Below, piece by piece: positions 1 to 7,118 of a stretch of DNA of 14,745 nt. The stretch lies in NCBI GenBank assembly GCA_037446035.1, contig JBBIJJ010000076.1:1-14745 (forward strand), written 5' to 3'. The DNA is from DSNY01 sp037446035. Its GTDB lineage: Bacteria; Pseudomonadota; Gammaproteobacteria; Burkholderiales; Burkholderiaceae_F. How positions within the stretch are numbered: position 1 is the first letter of the stretch; each line of letters starts with the position of its first letter. Under the pieces are notes generated by a model, which worked only from the letters and a program-made list of their open reading frames with translations, ran no database searches and was not told where the DNA came from. Both the position numbers and the translations under genes were made by a program.

Positions 1-110
1 CTGCGCGGCCCGCTGGCGTCGTTGCGCGCTGCTCGGGCCTCGCCTATCTACTTGATATGTCTCGGCCCTGCGGCTGCGTGCGCCTAGCCAGCGGCCCGCT
101 CGCGACGAAA
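1..110. repeat. Imperfect palindromic intergenic repeat (left edge)
   Basis: This stretch downstream of the acyltransferase gene folds back on itself around positions 50-52. Bases 10-17 (CCGCTGGC) pair with 87-94 (GCCAGCGG), 35-39 (GGGCC) with 64-68 (GGCCC), and 45-48 (TATC) with 54-57 (GATA), with partly matching sequence between. It has no T-run, so it is not a classic intrinsic terminator, although a transcript could fold here. The layout resembles dispersed palindromic repeats of GC-rich betaproteobacteria, but that is inference. The element may extend beyond the window edge. Confidence 0.5.
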
Positions 111-123
111 TCTTCACACCTTC

Positions 124-1722
124 TCAGTGCTCCGCAGCGCGGGCGGTCGTTGGGGCCGAGCGGCGCCTGCGCGACGCGGTCGGCCGCGCGGGCGCGGCCG
201 GCAGCGCCCCATGGTCTTCGCGCATCCGTGTCGCCACGCCGGCCACGTTTTCAGTCGCGAACAGTGCGCGCTCGGCGAGCTGCGGGTCGACGTACTCCTC
301 CCACGGCAGCAGCAGCAGCGCGTAGACCAGCTTCTCGAATTCCGGCGCGAAGCGGTCGATGATGTCCTGCGGGTCGGCGCACAGCTTCTTGTCGGCGACC
401 AGCCCGAACTGCACGCCGCCGTCGTACGACAGGATCGACACGCCCACGCCGATGTCGCCCGACTGCGGCACCCAGAACATCATCTGCTTGAGCCGAGCGC
501 CGGCCAGGTACAGCGTCTGCTGCGGCCCGGGCACGTTGGTCATCACCGCGGTCGCCTTGCGCTGGAAGATCTCCAGGATCTGGTTCTGCACGGCGCGCGG
601 CACCAGGCCCGTCATGCCGAGGATCGCCATCGCCAGCACCGGCATGTAGCCGCCCTTGAGCTGCTCCATCCGCGCGTGTACTTCGAGCACGCGCGCGATC
701 GGGTTTTCGATGCCGACCGGCAGCAGCAGCGGCACCAGCCCGAACTTGTTGCCGAGCGTCTTCGGCGGACCGGGCGGCCGCAGGTTCACCGGCACCATCG
801 CGCGGATCTCGCAACCGGTCACGTCCTCGCCGCGCGCGATGAAATACTCGCGAAAGGCGCCCGCCACGCACGCCAGCAGAACGTCGTTGACCGAGCAGCC
901 GAGCGCGTGGCCGACGGCCTTCACGTCGAGCAGCCGCAACGGCTCGTTCCAGGCGACGACCTTGGAACCCGTGGTCTTGCCCTTGAGACTGGTCGGCGAA
1001 TCGCTGTCCATCAGGGCCAGCGCCGCGGCGTCCTGCGCGACGCGCGCGGCGATGCGTGCGTAACCGGCGGCCGCTTCGCCGGCGAGGTTCGGATCCTCCA
1101 GCACCGCGCCGTAGGCGTGCAGCACGCGGGCGGCGATGTCGCCGGTGGCGTCGATCGCCCTGACCGTGGCGTCGGTGAACGGCCGCAGCCACGCGTCCCA
1201 GGTGCCGTCGCGCATGCGCCGGTCGCGCCGCGCGGGCGGCGGTTCGGCGCGGTCGTCGGAGTCCGGGCTCGTCGAGGTCATTGCCAGCAGCACGCCCATC
1301 AGCGCCATGCCGTCGGCGATGCAGTGGTGGATGCGCACGATCAGCGCCGAGCCGCCGTCGTAGTGCTCGACCAGATGCATCTGCCACAGGGGTTTGCCCG
1401 GATCGAGCGCCTGGCTCGCCAGTTGCGCGGCGAACTTCTGCAGCTCGCCCTTGCCGCCGCGGGCGGGCAGCTCGACGCGGACCAGATGGCGGTCGAGGTC
1501 GAAATCCTCGTCCTCCTCCCACCAGTAGCCGGTGGCGTCCTGCACCACGCGGCAGCGAAAGCGGTCGTATCGGAGGAACTGGCGCTCGAGCACCTGCTTC
1601 AGCCGCTCGCAATCGAGGCGGTCGGCGAAAAGGTCGATGCCGACGATCATCATCAGATTGCCCGGCGAATCCATGCGCAGCCACGCCGTATCCACCGGCG
1701 ACATCCGTTGGCGGCCCGCCAT
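124..1722 (-). CDS. Wax ester synthase / diacylglycerol O-acyltransferase (WS/DGAT family)
   Basis: This 532-residue acyltransferase of the WS/DGAT family is predicted to transfer acyl groups from acyl-CoA to long-chain alcohols or diacylglycerol, making wax esters or triacylglycerol as storage lipid at the inner membrane face. The condensation-domain catalytic motif HHCIADG lies at residues 132-138. A PLW motif is near 112-114, an ND motif at 279-280 (SVNDVLLACVAG), PVNLRP at 311-316 and NVPGP at 396-400; all are family signatures. The length is slightly above the usual 450-500 because of a basic, low-complexity tail after about residue 500 (APARPTASRRRRSAP). The start at 1722 is chosen because GGAGGAG sits just upstream; the open frame runs on upstream to 2025, but that part is antisense to the neighbouring gene. 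An internal ATG at 1704 is a less likely start. It is divergent from the acyl-CoA-binding protein gene. Substrate preference cannot be read from the sequence. Confidence 0.93.
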   Translation of the reverse strand: MAGRQRMSPVDTAWLRMDSPGNLMMIVGIDLFADRLDCERLKQVLERQFLRYDRFRCRVVQDATGYWWEEDEDFDLDRHLVRVELPARGGKGELQKFAAQLASQALDPGKPLWQMHLVEHYDGGSALIVRIHHCIADGMALMGVLLAMTSTSPDSDDRAEPPPARRDRRMRDGTWDAWLRPFTDATVRAIDATGDIAARVLHAYGAVLEDPNLAGEAAAGYARIAARVAQDAAALALMDSDSPTSLKGKTTGSKVVAWNEPLRLLDVKAVGHALGCSVNDVLLACVAGAFREYFIARGEDVTGCEIRAMVPVNLRPPGPPKTLGNKFGLVPLLLPVGIENPIARVLEVHARMEQLKGGYMPVLAMAILGMTGLVPRAVQNQILEIFQRKATAVMTNVPGPQQTLYLAGARLKQMMFWVPQSGDIGVGVSILSYDGGVQFGLVADKKLCADPQDIIDRFAPEFEKLVYALLLLPWEEYVDPQLAERALFATENVAGVATRMREDHGALPAAPARPTASRRRRSAPTTARAAEH

Positions 1723-1803
1723 CGTCTCCTCCTCGTCGTCGCGCACCCGCGCCGGCATAATAGCCGCGCGCGCCGAGACGGCCGCGCGATGGAGGAGACG
1801 ATG
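1720..1803. promoter_or_regulatory. Divergent intergenic region with mirrored RBS/start sequences
   Basis: The 78 bases between the acyltransferase and acyl-CoA-binding protein start codons must carry promoters for both. Each gene begins with exactly GGAGGAGACGATG (positions 1720-1732 on the minus strand, 1791-1803 on the plus strand), forming a perfect 13-base inverted repeat. CATAAT at 1756-1761 could be a plus-strand -10 box, but I see no convincing -35 partner. An operator is not identifiable. Confidence 0.45.
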
Positions 1804-2058
1804 AGCGAGCTGAAGTCGAAATTCGAAAAGGCCGTAGCGGATTCGAAAAACCTGCCTGAGCGCCCTGACAATGCCACGCTGCTGAAGATCTACGCGCTGT
1901 ACAAGCAGGCCACCTTCGGCGACGTCGAAGGCAAGCGGCCCGGATTCACCGACATGGTCGGCCGCGCGAAGTGGGATGCGTGGAACGAACTGAAGGGCCT
2001 CGCCAAGGAAGACGCGATGCAGCAATACGTGGACCTGATCGAGGAACTGAAGGGCTGA
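1801..2058 (+). CDS. Acyl-CoA-binding protein (ACBP)
   Basis: This 85-residue protein matches the ACBP family in length and sequence. ACBPs are small four-helix cytosolic proteins that bind long-chain acyl-CoA esters and buffer or deliver them to acyltransferases. Diagnostic stretches are LLKIYALYKQATFGD (about residues 23-37), the conserved KRPGF segment at about 42-46, and AKWDAWNELKG (about 53-63). The start at 1801 has GGAGGAG five bases or so upstream; an in-frame ATG at 1789 would add four residues but would place the ribosome-binding site inside the gene. Placement back-to-back with a WS/DGAT gene suggests it supplies or protects acyl-CoA for storage-lipid synthesis, which is inference. 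It converges on the PHA-system gene. Confidence 0.95.
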   Translation: MSELKSKFEKAVADSKNLPERPDNATLLKIYALYKQATFGDVEGKRPGFTDMVGRAKWDAWNELKGLAKEDAMQQYVDLIEELKG

Positions 2059-2109
2059 CCGCCAGCCGCGCGCACCGCTGGCCCCGCGATCGTCGGCGCG
2101 GGGCGGTCA
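2056..2109. terminator. Candidate bidirectional terminator hairpin between convergent genes
   Basis: The perfect 8-base inverted repeat TGACCGCC (2056-2063) / GGCGGTCA (2102-2109) brackets the 48-base gap. Its outer ends are the stop codons of the two convergent genes. A competing inner stem CCCCGC (2082-2087) / GCGGGG (2098-2103) is also possible. There is no T-run on either side, so intrinsic termination is uncertain. Confidence 0.35.
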
Positions 2110-2445
2110 CGCCTTGTGCTTGCCGGCCTTCTTCGCGGGCGCCCTGCCCGCCGCGTGCGCGGACTTCGCCTTGTCCAGCAGCTCGTCGAGGTGACGCTCG
2201 ATGTTCTGCTCGAACCTGGCCTTGAATGGTCTGAGCAGGAAGCCGAGCTTTACGTCCAGGTCGATGTACGACTCGGTCACGTGCATGTGGCCTTCGACGC
2301 CGGCGCGATGAAAGTGCAAGGTATCGCCCTCCCACTCGCTGACGAGGTCGTACTCGTCGGCCAGGTCGTCCGCGGTCTTCTGCGCGATCTTTTTCGCTTG
2401 CGCGAGCGACAGGTTGTGTTTGCGCGTGTACTTGATGTCCGACAT
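2107..2445 (-). CDS. Polyhydroxyalkanoic acid system family protein
   Basis: This 112-residue protein resembles the PHA_gran_rgn family (PF09650 / TIGR02610), small proteins linked to polyhydroxyalkanoate granules in proteobacteria. It starts MSDIKYTRKHNLSLAQAKK. A core of alternating hydrophobic and charged residues follows (LHFHRAGVEGHMHV, then DLDVKLGFLLRPF), with a helical, lysine-rich tail (AAGRAPAKKAGKHKA) that could contact nucleic acid or the granule surface. The start has a clear AAGGAG (2453-2458) that overlaps the stop codon of the upstream dehydrogenase gene 12 bases away, so the two are probably translated from one message. It is the last gene of the minus-strand run. Together with the wax ester synthase nearby it points to carbon storage; no PHA synthase gene lies in the window. 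The biochemical role of the family is poorly defined. Confidence 0.82.
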   Translation of the reverse strand: MSDIKYTRKHNLSLAQAKKIAQKTADDLADEYDLVSEWEGDTLHFHRAGVEGHMHVTESYIDLDVKLGFLLRPFKARFEQNIERHLDELLDKAKSAHAAGRAPAKKAGKHKA

Positions 2446-2457
2446 CGGGCGGCTCCT

Positions 2458-3447
2458 TCAGGTGCGCCGAGCTTGCCACACGTCCGGGTTCAGCAGCGAC
2501 GGAGGCCGCCGGCCGGCGAGCGTTTCGGCCAGGTTGCGCATCGCCAGCCGCGCCATCGCGTTGCGCGTGGCGCGCGTGCTCGACGCGATGTGCGGTGTCA
2601 GCACGGCGTTTTCCAGCTCGCGGAAGCCGCGCCGCAGCTTCGGCTCGTCCGCGAACACGTCGAGCCCCGCCGCGGCGAGCCGCCCGTTCTTCAGCGCGTC
2701 GATCAGCGCATCGTCGTCGACCACGCCGCCGCGCGCGATGTTGACCAGCACCGCCGTGGGTTTCATCAACGCGAGCTCGGCCGCTCCGATCAAATGATGC
2801 GTGTCGGGCGTGTACGGCACCGTCAAGACCACGTGGTCGGACGCGCGCAGCACGTCCTCCTTGGTCGCCCAGATCGCGCCGCCTTCCTGCTCGGCCGGCA
2901 GCCGCGTGCGGTTGTGATACAAGATCCGCATCGAAAAGCCCGCCGCCCGCCGCGCCACCGCGCGGCCGATGCGGCCCATGCCGATGACCCCGAGTGTGGT
3001 GCCGTGCAGCTCGGCGCCGAGAAACATCTCGAACTCCCAGCGCTGCCAATGCCCGGCGCGCAACCAGCGCTCGGACTCGCACACGCGCCGGGCGGCGGCC
3101 AGCAACAGCGCCCACCCGTGGTCGGCGGTCGCCTCGTTCAGCACGTCGGGCGTGTTGGTCGCGACCACCCCCAACTTCGTGCACGCGGCCAGATCGATGT
3201 TGTTGTAGCCGACCGCGATGTTGGCCACGACCTTCAGCCGCGGGCAGCGCGCCAGCAGCGCTTCGTCGATGCGGTCGCCCGCGGTGATCAGCGCGCCGTC
3301 GACGTCGGCGAGCCGCTCGGCGAGCTGTTCTGGCGCGAGCGACAGGTCGTCCTGGTTGTCGAGGAGATCGTAGCTTTCCTTCAGTTCGTCGATCAGTGCC
3401 GGAAAGATCCGGCGCGTGACCGCCACGCGGCAAGGTCGCTTGCTCAT
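2458..3447 (-). CDS. D-2-hydroxyacid dehydrogenase (glyoxylate/hydroxypyruvate reductase type)
   Basis: This 329-residue NAD(P)-dependent dehydrogenase belongs to the D-isomer-specific 2-hydroxyacid dehydrogenase family, which interconverts 2-keto acids such as glyoxylate or hydroxypyruvate and the D-hydroxy acids. The Rossmann motif GMGRIG lies at residues 156-161. The catalytic triad reads Arg239 (NIARGG), Glu268 (FADEP) and His286 (LTPHIASS). VGYNNID at about 79-85 is typical of the GhrB/glycerate dehydrogenase branch. The start at 3447 (MSKRPCRVAVTRR) overlaps the stop codon of the upstream antiporter gene by ATGA, a sign of translational coupling; the frame is open further upstream, but that part lies inside the antiporter gene. 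Coenzyme and exact substrate are not certain. It could alternatively act on another small 2-keto acid fed by the aminotransferase of the same operon. Confidence 0.9.
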   Translation of the reverse strand: MSKRPCRVAVTRRIFPALIDELKESYDLLDNQDDLSLAPEQLAERLADVDGALITAGDRIDEALLARCPRLKVVANIAVGYNNIDLAACTKLGVVATNTPDVLNEATADHGWALLLAAARRVCESERWLRAGHWQRWEFEMFLGAELHGTTLGVIGMGRIGRAVARRAAGFSMRILYHNRTRLPAEQEGGAIWATKEDVLRASDHVVLTVPYTPDTHHLIGAAELALMKPTAVLVNIARGGVVDDDALIDALKNGRLAAAGLDVFADEPKLRRGFRELENAVLTPHIASSTRATRNAMARLAMRNLAETLAGRRPPSLLNPDVWQARRT

Positions 3448-4859
3448 AGGAAGAAGACGAAAGTCAACAGCCCGAAGATCGGCAGCAGGATCGCGCCCGA
3501 CCACAACATGTAGCCGAAGAAGCTCGGCATGGCAATGCCGCTGTCCTCGGCGATGGCCTTGACCATGAAGTTCGGCGCGTTGCCGATGTAGGTATTGGCG
3601 CCCATGAAGACCGCGCCGGCCGAGATCGCCGTCAGCGTCGGCGCCAGCGTCGTCATCAGCGCCTGCGGGTCACCGCCGGCGAGGTTGAAGAAGACCAGAT
3701 ACGTCGGCGCGTTGTCGAGGAACGACGACAGCGCCCCGGTCAGCCAGAAGTACGCTGCGTTGACCGGACGGCCCGCCTCGTCGGTCACCAGCCGCACCAG
3801 CTCGGCGAACGCGCCGGACTCGCCCGCGCGCAGCATCAGCAGCACCGGCGCCATCGTGATGAAGATGCCGAAGAACAGCTTCGCCACCTCGGCGATCGGC
3901 GCCCAGCCGAACTCGTTGGACTGCCGTGTCGCCTTGGGCGTGATCGCCAGCGAAACGCCGGCGACGACGAGGAAAATCGCGTCGCGCACCAGCCCTTCGA
4001 GCGGCAGCTTCTGCCCGAGCACGCCGATTTCGACGCCCGGCTTCCACAGGCCGCTCATCAGCACCGCGGCGAGCACGACCGCAAGCAGCACGAAGTTCAC
4101 ACCGCCTTCGATGCGCAGCGCACTGACCGGCGTCGGGTCGCGTTTCAGCCCCTGCGCGATGTCGCGCATGTACAGCGCCGAGTCGAGCGCGAAGTACAGC
4201 GCCAGCAGGATCGTCACGGTCAGCAGCATCGGCCAGAACAGGTGTTGCAGCGTCCAGAAGAAACTCACACCCTTCAGGAAGCCGAGGAACAGCGGCGGAT
4301 CGCCAAGCGGAGTCAGCGAGCCGCCGACGTTGGCGACGATGAAGATGAAGAAGACCATCGTGTGCACGTTGTGCCGGCGGTCGTCGTTGGCGCGGATCAG
4401 CGGCCGGATCAGCAGCATGGCGGCGCCGGTCGTTCCCATCAGGCTGGCGAGCACGCCGCCCAGCGCGAGGATGCCGGTGTTGATCGCCGGCGTGCCGTTC
4501 AGGTTGCCGCGCACGTAGATGCCGCCGGCGATCACGTACAGCGTGCCGATGAAGACGATGAACGGGGCAAACTCCAGCAGCAGCGTGTGCAGCGCCAGCT
4601 CGATCGCGGTGGGCGCGCCGAACGCCACGCCGAGCGGCACGACACACGCGAGCGCCCACGCGAACGCGATTTTGCCGTAGTGGTGATGCCAGACGCGCAG
4701 CGCGACCAGCGGCAGCAGCGCGATCGACAGCAGGATGCCGACGAAGGGCAGCGCCCAGGCGAGCCCGAGCCGGGTTGCGTCGAATTCGGCCGCCGCCGCG
4801 GCGCAGGGCACGATCGCGGCGACCAGCGCCGCCGCGCGCCCGATGCGGATTGCCTTCAA
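3444..4859 (-). CDS. Sodium:proton antiporter-like ion transporter (CitMHS_2 type)
   Basis: This 471-residue polytopic inner-membrane protein has about twelve hydrophobic segments. It matches proteins of the ion-transporter superfamily usually annotated as sodium:proton antiporter or putative citrate transporter (PF16980-like). Two membrane-re-entrant-style motifs are seen: VGGSLTPLGDPPLFLGFLKG in the first half and ANTYIGNAPNFMVKAIAE near the C-terminus, as expected for the inverted-repeat fold. The N-terminus (RAAALVAAIVPCAAAAAEF) looks like a cleavable signal or first membrane helix. The start codon is TTG at 4859, with AGAGGGAG immediately upstream and no better in-frame ATG or GTG nearby. 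The stop overlaps the dehydrogenase start by four bases. The ion or organic acid carried is unknown; the neighbouring hydroxy-acid genes make a carboxylate substrate conceivable. Confidence 0.86.
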   Translation of the reverse strand: MKAIRIGRAAALVAAIVPCAAAAAEFDATRLGLAWALPFVGILLSIALLPLVALRVWHHHYGKIAFAWALACVVPLGVAFGAPTAIELALHTLLLEFAPFIVFIGTLYVIAGGIYVRGNLNGTPAINTGILALGGVLASLMGTTGAAMLLIRPLIRANDDRRHNVHTMVFFIFIVANVGGSLTPLGDPPLFLGFLKGVSFFWTLQHLFWPMLLTVTILLALYFALDSALYMRDIAQGLKRDPTPVSALRIEGGVNFVLLAVVLAAVLMSGLWKPGVEIGVLGQKLPLEGLVRDAIFLVVAGVSLAITPKATRQSNEFGWAPIAEVAKLFFGIFITMAPVLLMLRAGESGAFAELVRLVTDEAGRPVNAAYFWLTGALSSFLDNAPTYLVFFNLAGGDPQALMTTLAPTLTAISAGAVFMGANTYIGNAPNFMVKAIAEDSGIAMPSFFGYMLWSGAILLPIFGLLTFVFFL

Positions 4860-4861
4860 TG

Positions 4862-4869
4862 CTCCCTCT
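4862..4869 (-). promoter_or_regulatory. Ribosome-binding site supporting a TTG start
   Basis: The minus strand reads AGAGGGAG just before the TTG at 4859. This is a strong Shine-Dalgarno match and decides the rare start codon of the antiporter gene. Confidence 0.6.
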
Positions 4870-4902
4870 GTCCTGCCGTGCGCACGCAGCGGACGGTCCG
4901 CC

Positions 4903-5598
4903 TCATTCTTCTGTAGCGACGACCAGATGCACGCGGTACGGCCCGTGCGCGCCGAGCACGACCGTCTGTTCGATGTCCGCGGTGCGCGACGGACCCGACA
5001 CCATGTTCAGCGCGCGCGGCAGCATCTGCCGCGCGTCGCCGCGCTCGGCGCGCAGCAGCGCGAACGCGTCCTCCATGCCGGCGACGATGCGCGACGCGCG
5101 CACCAGCGCGATGTGGGTCTCGGGCAGCAGGTGCGTCGACGCCGGCGTGTCCGGCCCCGACAGCAGCACGATCGTGCCGGTCTCCGCCAGCGCGCAGTGG
5201 CAACCGGTGATGCCCACCGGGTCCGCTCCTTGCGACTCGTCGAAGCGCGGCGCGCGGAACTCGACTTCGAGCCCGGCGCCCGCCCAGTCGAGCGCAGCGA
5301 GCGCCGGCCAGGCCACCGCGCGCCGTGCGAGCCCCTGCGCTTGCAGATATCGCGCGACCGCGGCGGGCGCATCGGCGAGCCGCGGCACTTCGTCGACCGT
5401 GCTCGCCATCTTCTCCGACATCGCGCGAAAGCGCACGCGCAGATCGCCTTCGAGCGCCGGCCGCGGCCCGGCCGGATGGCGCGCGAGATAGTCCTCGGCT
5501 CGCGCGCGCTCCGCCGCGACCGGCTCGCCGGTGCGGTGCTGGTTGACGCGAATGCGCTGAAAGATCGCGGCGCGCGCGCGGCGGGTATCGAAACTCAC
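4903..5598 (-). CDS. LutC/YkgG family protein (LUD domain), orphan
   Basis: This 231-residue protein of the LUD-domain family is similar to LutC, the subunit of the LutABC L-lactate oxidation system that lacks the iron-sulfur clusters. Family signatures are GITGCHCALAETGTIVLLSG (residues 129-148), LLPETHIALV (157-166) and SGPSRTADIE (201-210), followed by the expected GAHGPYRVHL. The length is normal. The start is taken as GTG at 5598 (VSFDTRRARAAIF), ten bases after the upstream aminotransferase stop; upstream in-frame sequence lies inside that gene. The ribosome-binding site is weak (GAGCG), so coupling to the upstream gene is likely. The usual partners LutA (cysteine-rich CCG domain) and LutB (ferredoxin-like) are absent from the window, so lactate oxidation by this locus alone is doubtful. 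The real function here is unknown. Confidence 0.87.
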   Translation of the reverse strand: MSFDTRRARAAIFQRIRVNQHRTGEPVAAERARAEDYLARHPAGPRPALEGDLRVRFRAMSEKMASTVDEVPRLADAPAAVARYLQAQGLARRAVAWPALAALDWAGAGLEVEFRAPRFDESQGADPVGITGCHCALAETGTIVLLSGPDTPASTHLLPETHIALVRASRIVAGMEDAFALLRAERGDARQMLPRALNMVSGPSRTADIEQTVVLGAHGPYRVHLVVATEE

Positions 5599-5608
5599 GG
5601 GTTCGCGC

Positions 5609-6811
5609 TCAACGGGTCGCCTTGCGGATGAAGTCGGCGATGCGCGCGACACCGGCTTCGATCGCCGCCTCGCTGGTGGCGTACGAGAAGCGGATGTGCT
5701 GCCCCTCGCCCTCGATGCGCGGCCCGAAGTGGATGTCGGCGAGCACCGCCACGCCGGCCTCGTGCAGCAGCCGCTTGCGCAGCTCCTCGGAATCCTTCGC
5801 GCCGATCCGCGCACAGGCCTCGGTGACGTTGGGCCACGCGTAGAACGCGCCGCCGTGGCAAGCGCAGCGAAAGCCCGGCACGTCATTGAGCAGCCGCACG
5901 ATCAGGTCGCGCCGCGCACGGAAGCGCGCGCGCATCTTCTCCGCTTCGTCCTGCGGGCCGGTCAGCGCGGCGAGCGCGGCCCACTGGCTGATCTGGCTCG
6001 CGCAGCTCTCGGTGTTGATGATCCAGCGCGTGAACACCGGCGCCAGCACGCGGTTGGCGGTGAAGCCGATGCGCCAGCCGGTCATCGCGTAGGTCTTCGA
6101 CGCGCCGTCGGAGATGATCGTGCGCTCCTGCATGCCGGGCAGGCTCGCGATCGAAACGAACTCGCCGTCGTAGACGAGCTTCGAGTAGATCTCGTCGGCG
6201 TAGACCCACACCTGCGGGTGCTTTGCCAGCACCGCGGCGATCGCTTCGAGATCACCCCGCGCAAGCAGCCCGCCGGTGGGGTTCTGCGGCGAATTGAGGA
6301 TCAACAGCTTCGTCTTCGGCGTGATGCGAGAAGCAAGTTCCGCCGGGTCGAACGCGAAGGCGCGCGACTCGCGCAGCGGCAACGCAACCGGCACCGCACC
6401 GTGGGCGACGATCTGCGACTCGTAGATCGGAAAGCCCGGTACCGGGAAGATCACCTCGTCGCCCGCGCCGTAGTCGGTCGTGGAGGCGATCGCGTACGCA
6501 ATGAAGGGCTTGGCGCCCGCGCCGACGACGACCTCCTCCGGCGCGATCGCGATGCCACGCAGCTTGCCCATCGACGCCGCCGCGGCGGCGCGCAACTCGT
6601 CGATGCCGGCCGACGGCGTGTAGCCGTGCCGGCCGGCGCGGATCGCCTCGATCGCGGCGTCCTGGATGTGCGCCGGCGTCGGAAAGTCCGGCTGGCCGAT
6701 GCAGAACGAAACGACGTCCTTGCCAGAACGGATCAGTTGATCGACTTCGGCGAGGACGACGAAGGCGTTTTCGGTGCCGAGCGAGGCGGCGCGTCGGGAA
6801 AGTGCGGGCAT
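5609..6811 (-). CDS. Pyridoxal-phosphate-dependent aminotransferase, class I/II
   Basis: This 400-residue fold-type I aminotransferase transfers amino groups between an amino acid and a 2-keto acid. The PLP lysine is Lys239 in SDGASKTYAMTGWRIGF. The cofactor-binding segments NSPQNPTGG (173-181) and YADEIYSKL (204-212) are intact. Arg374 in HIRFSYATS is the expected substrate carboxylate-binding arginine. GQPDFPTP near 39-46 and GYTPSAGIDELR near 63-74 are typical of the aspartate/aromatic aminotransferase subgroup. The start is ATG at 6811; a TTG at 6826 would add five residues but has no better ribosome-binding site. It is the first gene of the minus-strand run and begins only 27 bases from a fold-back element. 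The amino-donor specificity is not readable; alanine, aspartate or an aromatic amino acid are all possible. Confidence 0.92.
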   Translation of the reverse strand: MPALSRRAASLGTENAFVVLAEVDQLIRSGKDVVSFCIGQPDFPTPAHIQDAAIEAIRAGRHGYTPSAGIDELRAAAAASMGKLRGIAIAPEEVVVGAGAKPFIAYAIASTTDYGAGDEVIFPVPGFPIYESQIVAHGAVPVALPLRESRAFAFDPAELASRITPKTKLLILNSPQNPTGGLLARGDLEAIAAVLAKHPQVWVYADEIYSKLVYDGEFVSIASLPGMQERTIISDGASKTYAMTGWRIGFTANRVLAPVFTRWIINTESCASQISQWAALAALTGPQDEAEKMRARFRARRDLIVRLLNDVPGFRCACHGGAFYAWPNVTEACARIGAKDSEELRKRLLHEAGVAVLADIHFGPRIEGEGQHIRFSYATSEAAIEAGVARIADFIRKATR

Positions 6812-6838
6812 GAGGAGTCCGTGCAAGGTCGCGCGATT

Positions 6839-7118
6839 CTAGAACCCATCTCAAAATCCCCGGCGGCCGCGGCGGGGTCGGCTGGGGAGGCAGCGCGAGG
6901 CGCAGGCAGCGAGACCATGGGCCAGAGCCAAGGACCCGAGCCGCAACGACGCGATGCGCCCCAGGCGACCCCGCCCCGAAGGTTTGCGACGATAAGCGGC
7001 CGTCTGGCGTCGTTGGCGCGCTCGGCCGTAGGCCCAGCGACTGTCCTTCGCGCGCCGCCTCGCATCCGACCGCTTCTCGTCGCAACGCGACCGTCGGGGT
7101 TTTTGAGATAGGTTCTAG
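6839..7118. mobile_element. 280-bp fold-back element with 28-bp terminal inverted repeats (MITE-like)
   Basis: The left end 6839-6866 begins CTAGAACCCATCTCAAAA. The right end 7091-7118, read on the minus strand, begins CTAGAACCTATCTCAAAA. Over 28 bases, 25 are identical. Pairing continues inward in patches, including CAACGACGC (6944-6952) with GCGTCGTTG (7007-7015), so the whole unit can form a long imperfect hairpin. It contains no transposase and no credible gene. Each end starts with the palindrome CTAG, which could be a four-base target duplication or part of the terminal repeat. It sits between divergent genes and directly upstream of the aminotransferase operon. Confidence 0.75.

Noticed and set aside
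127..1800. Long plus-strand open frame antisense to the acyltransferase gene
   Set aside because: Its sequence is rich in Arg, His, Gln and Ala without domains, as expected for the mirror of a high-GC gene. Only the last 85 codons, from 1801, are a real gene (ACBP).
1946..3433. 495-codon minus-strand frame overlapping the dehydrogenase and PHA-system genes
   Set aside because: It is an Arg/Ala-rich shadow frame with no recognisable motif, while the other frame gives clear family matches.
2116..3513. 465-codon plus-strand frame
   Set aside because: It is antisense to the PHA-system and dehydrogenase genes and has shadow composition.
5696..7111. 471-codon plus-strand frame running from the aminotransferase antisense into the fold-back element
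   Set aside because: It is Arg/Asp/Ala-rich without domains, and the opposite strand encodes an intact aminotransferase.
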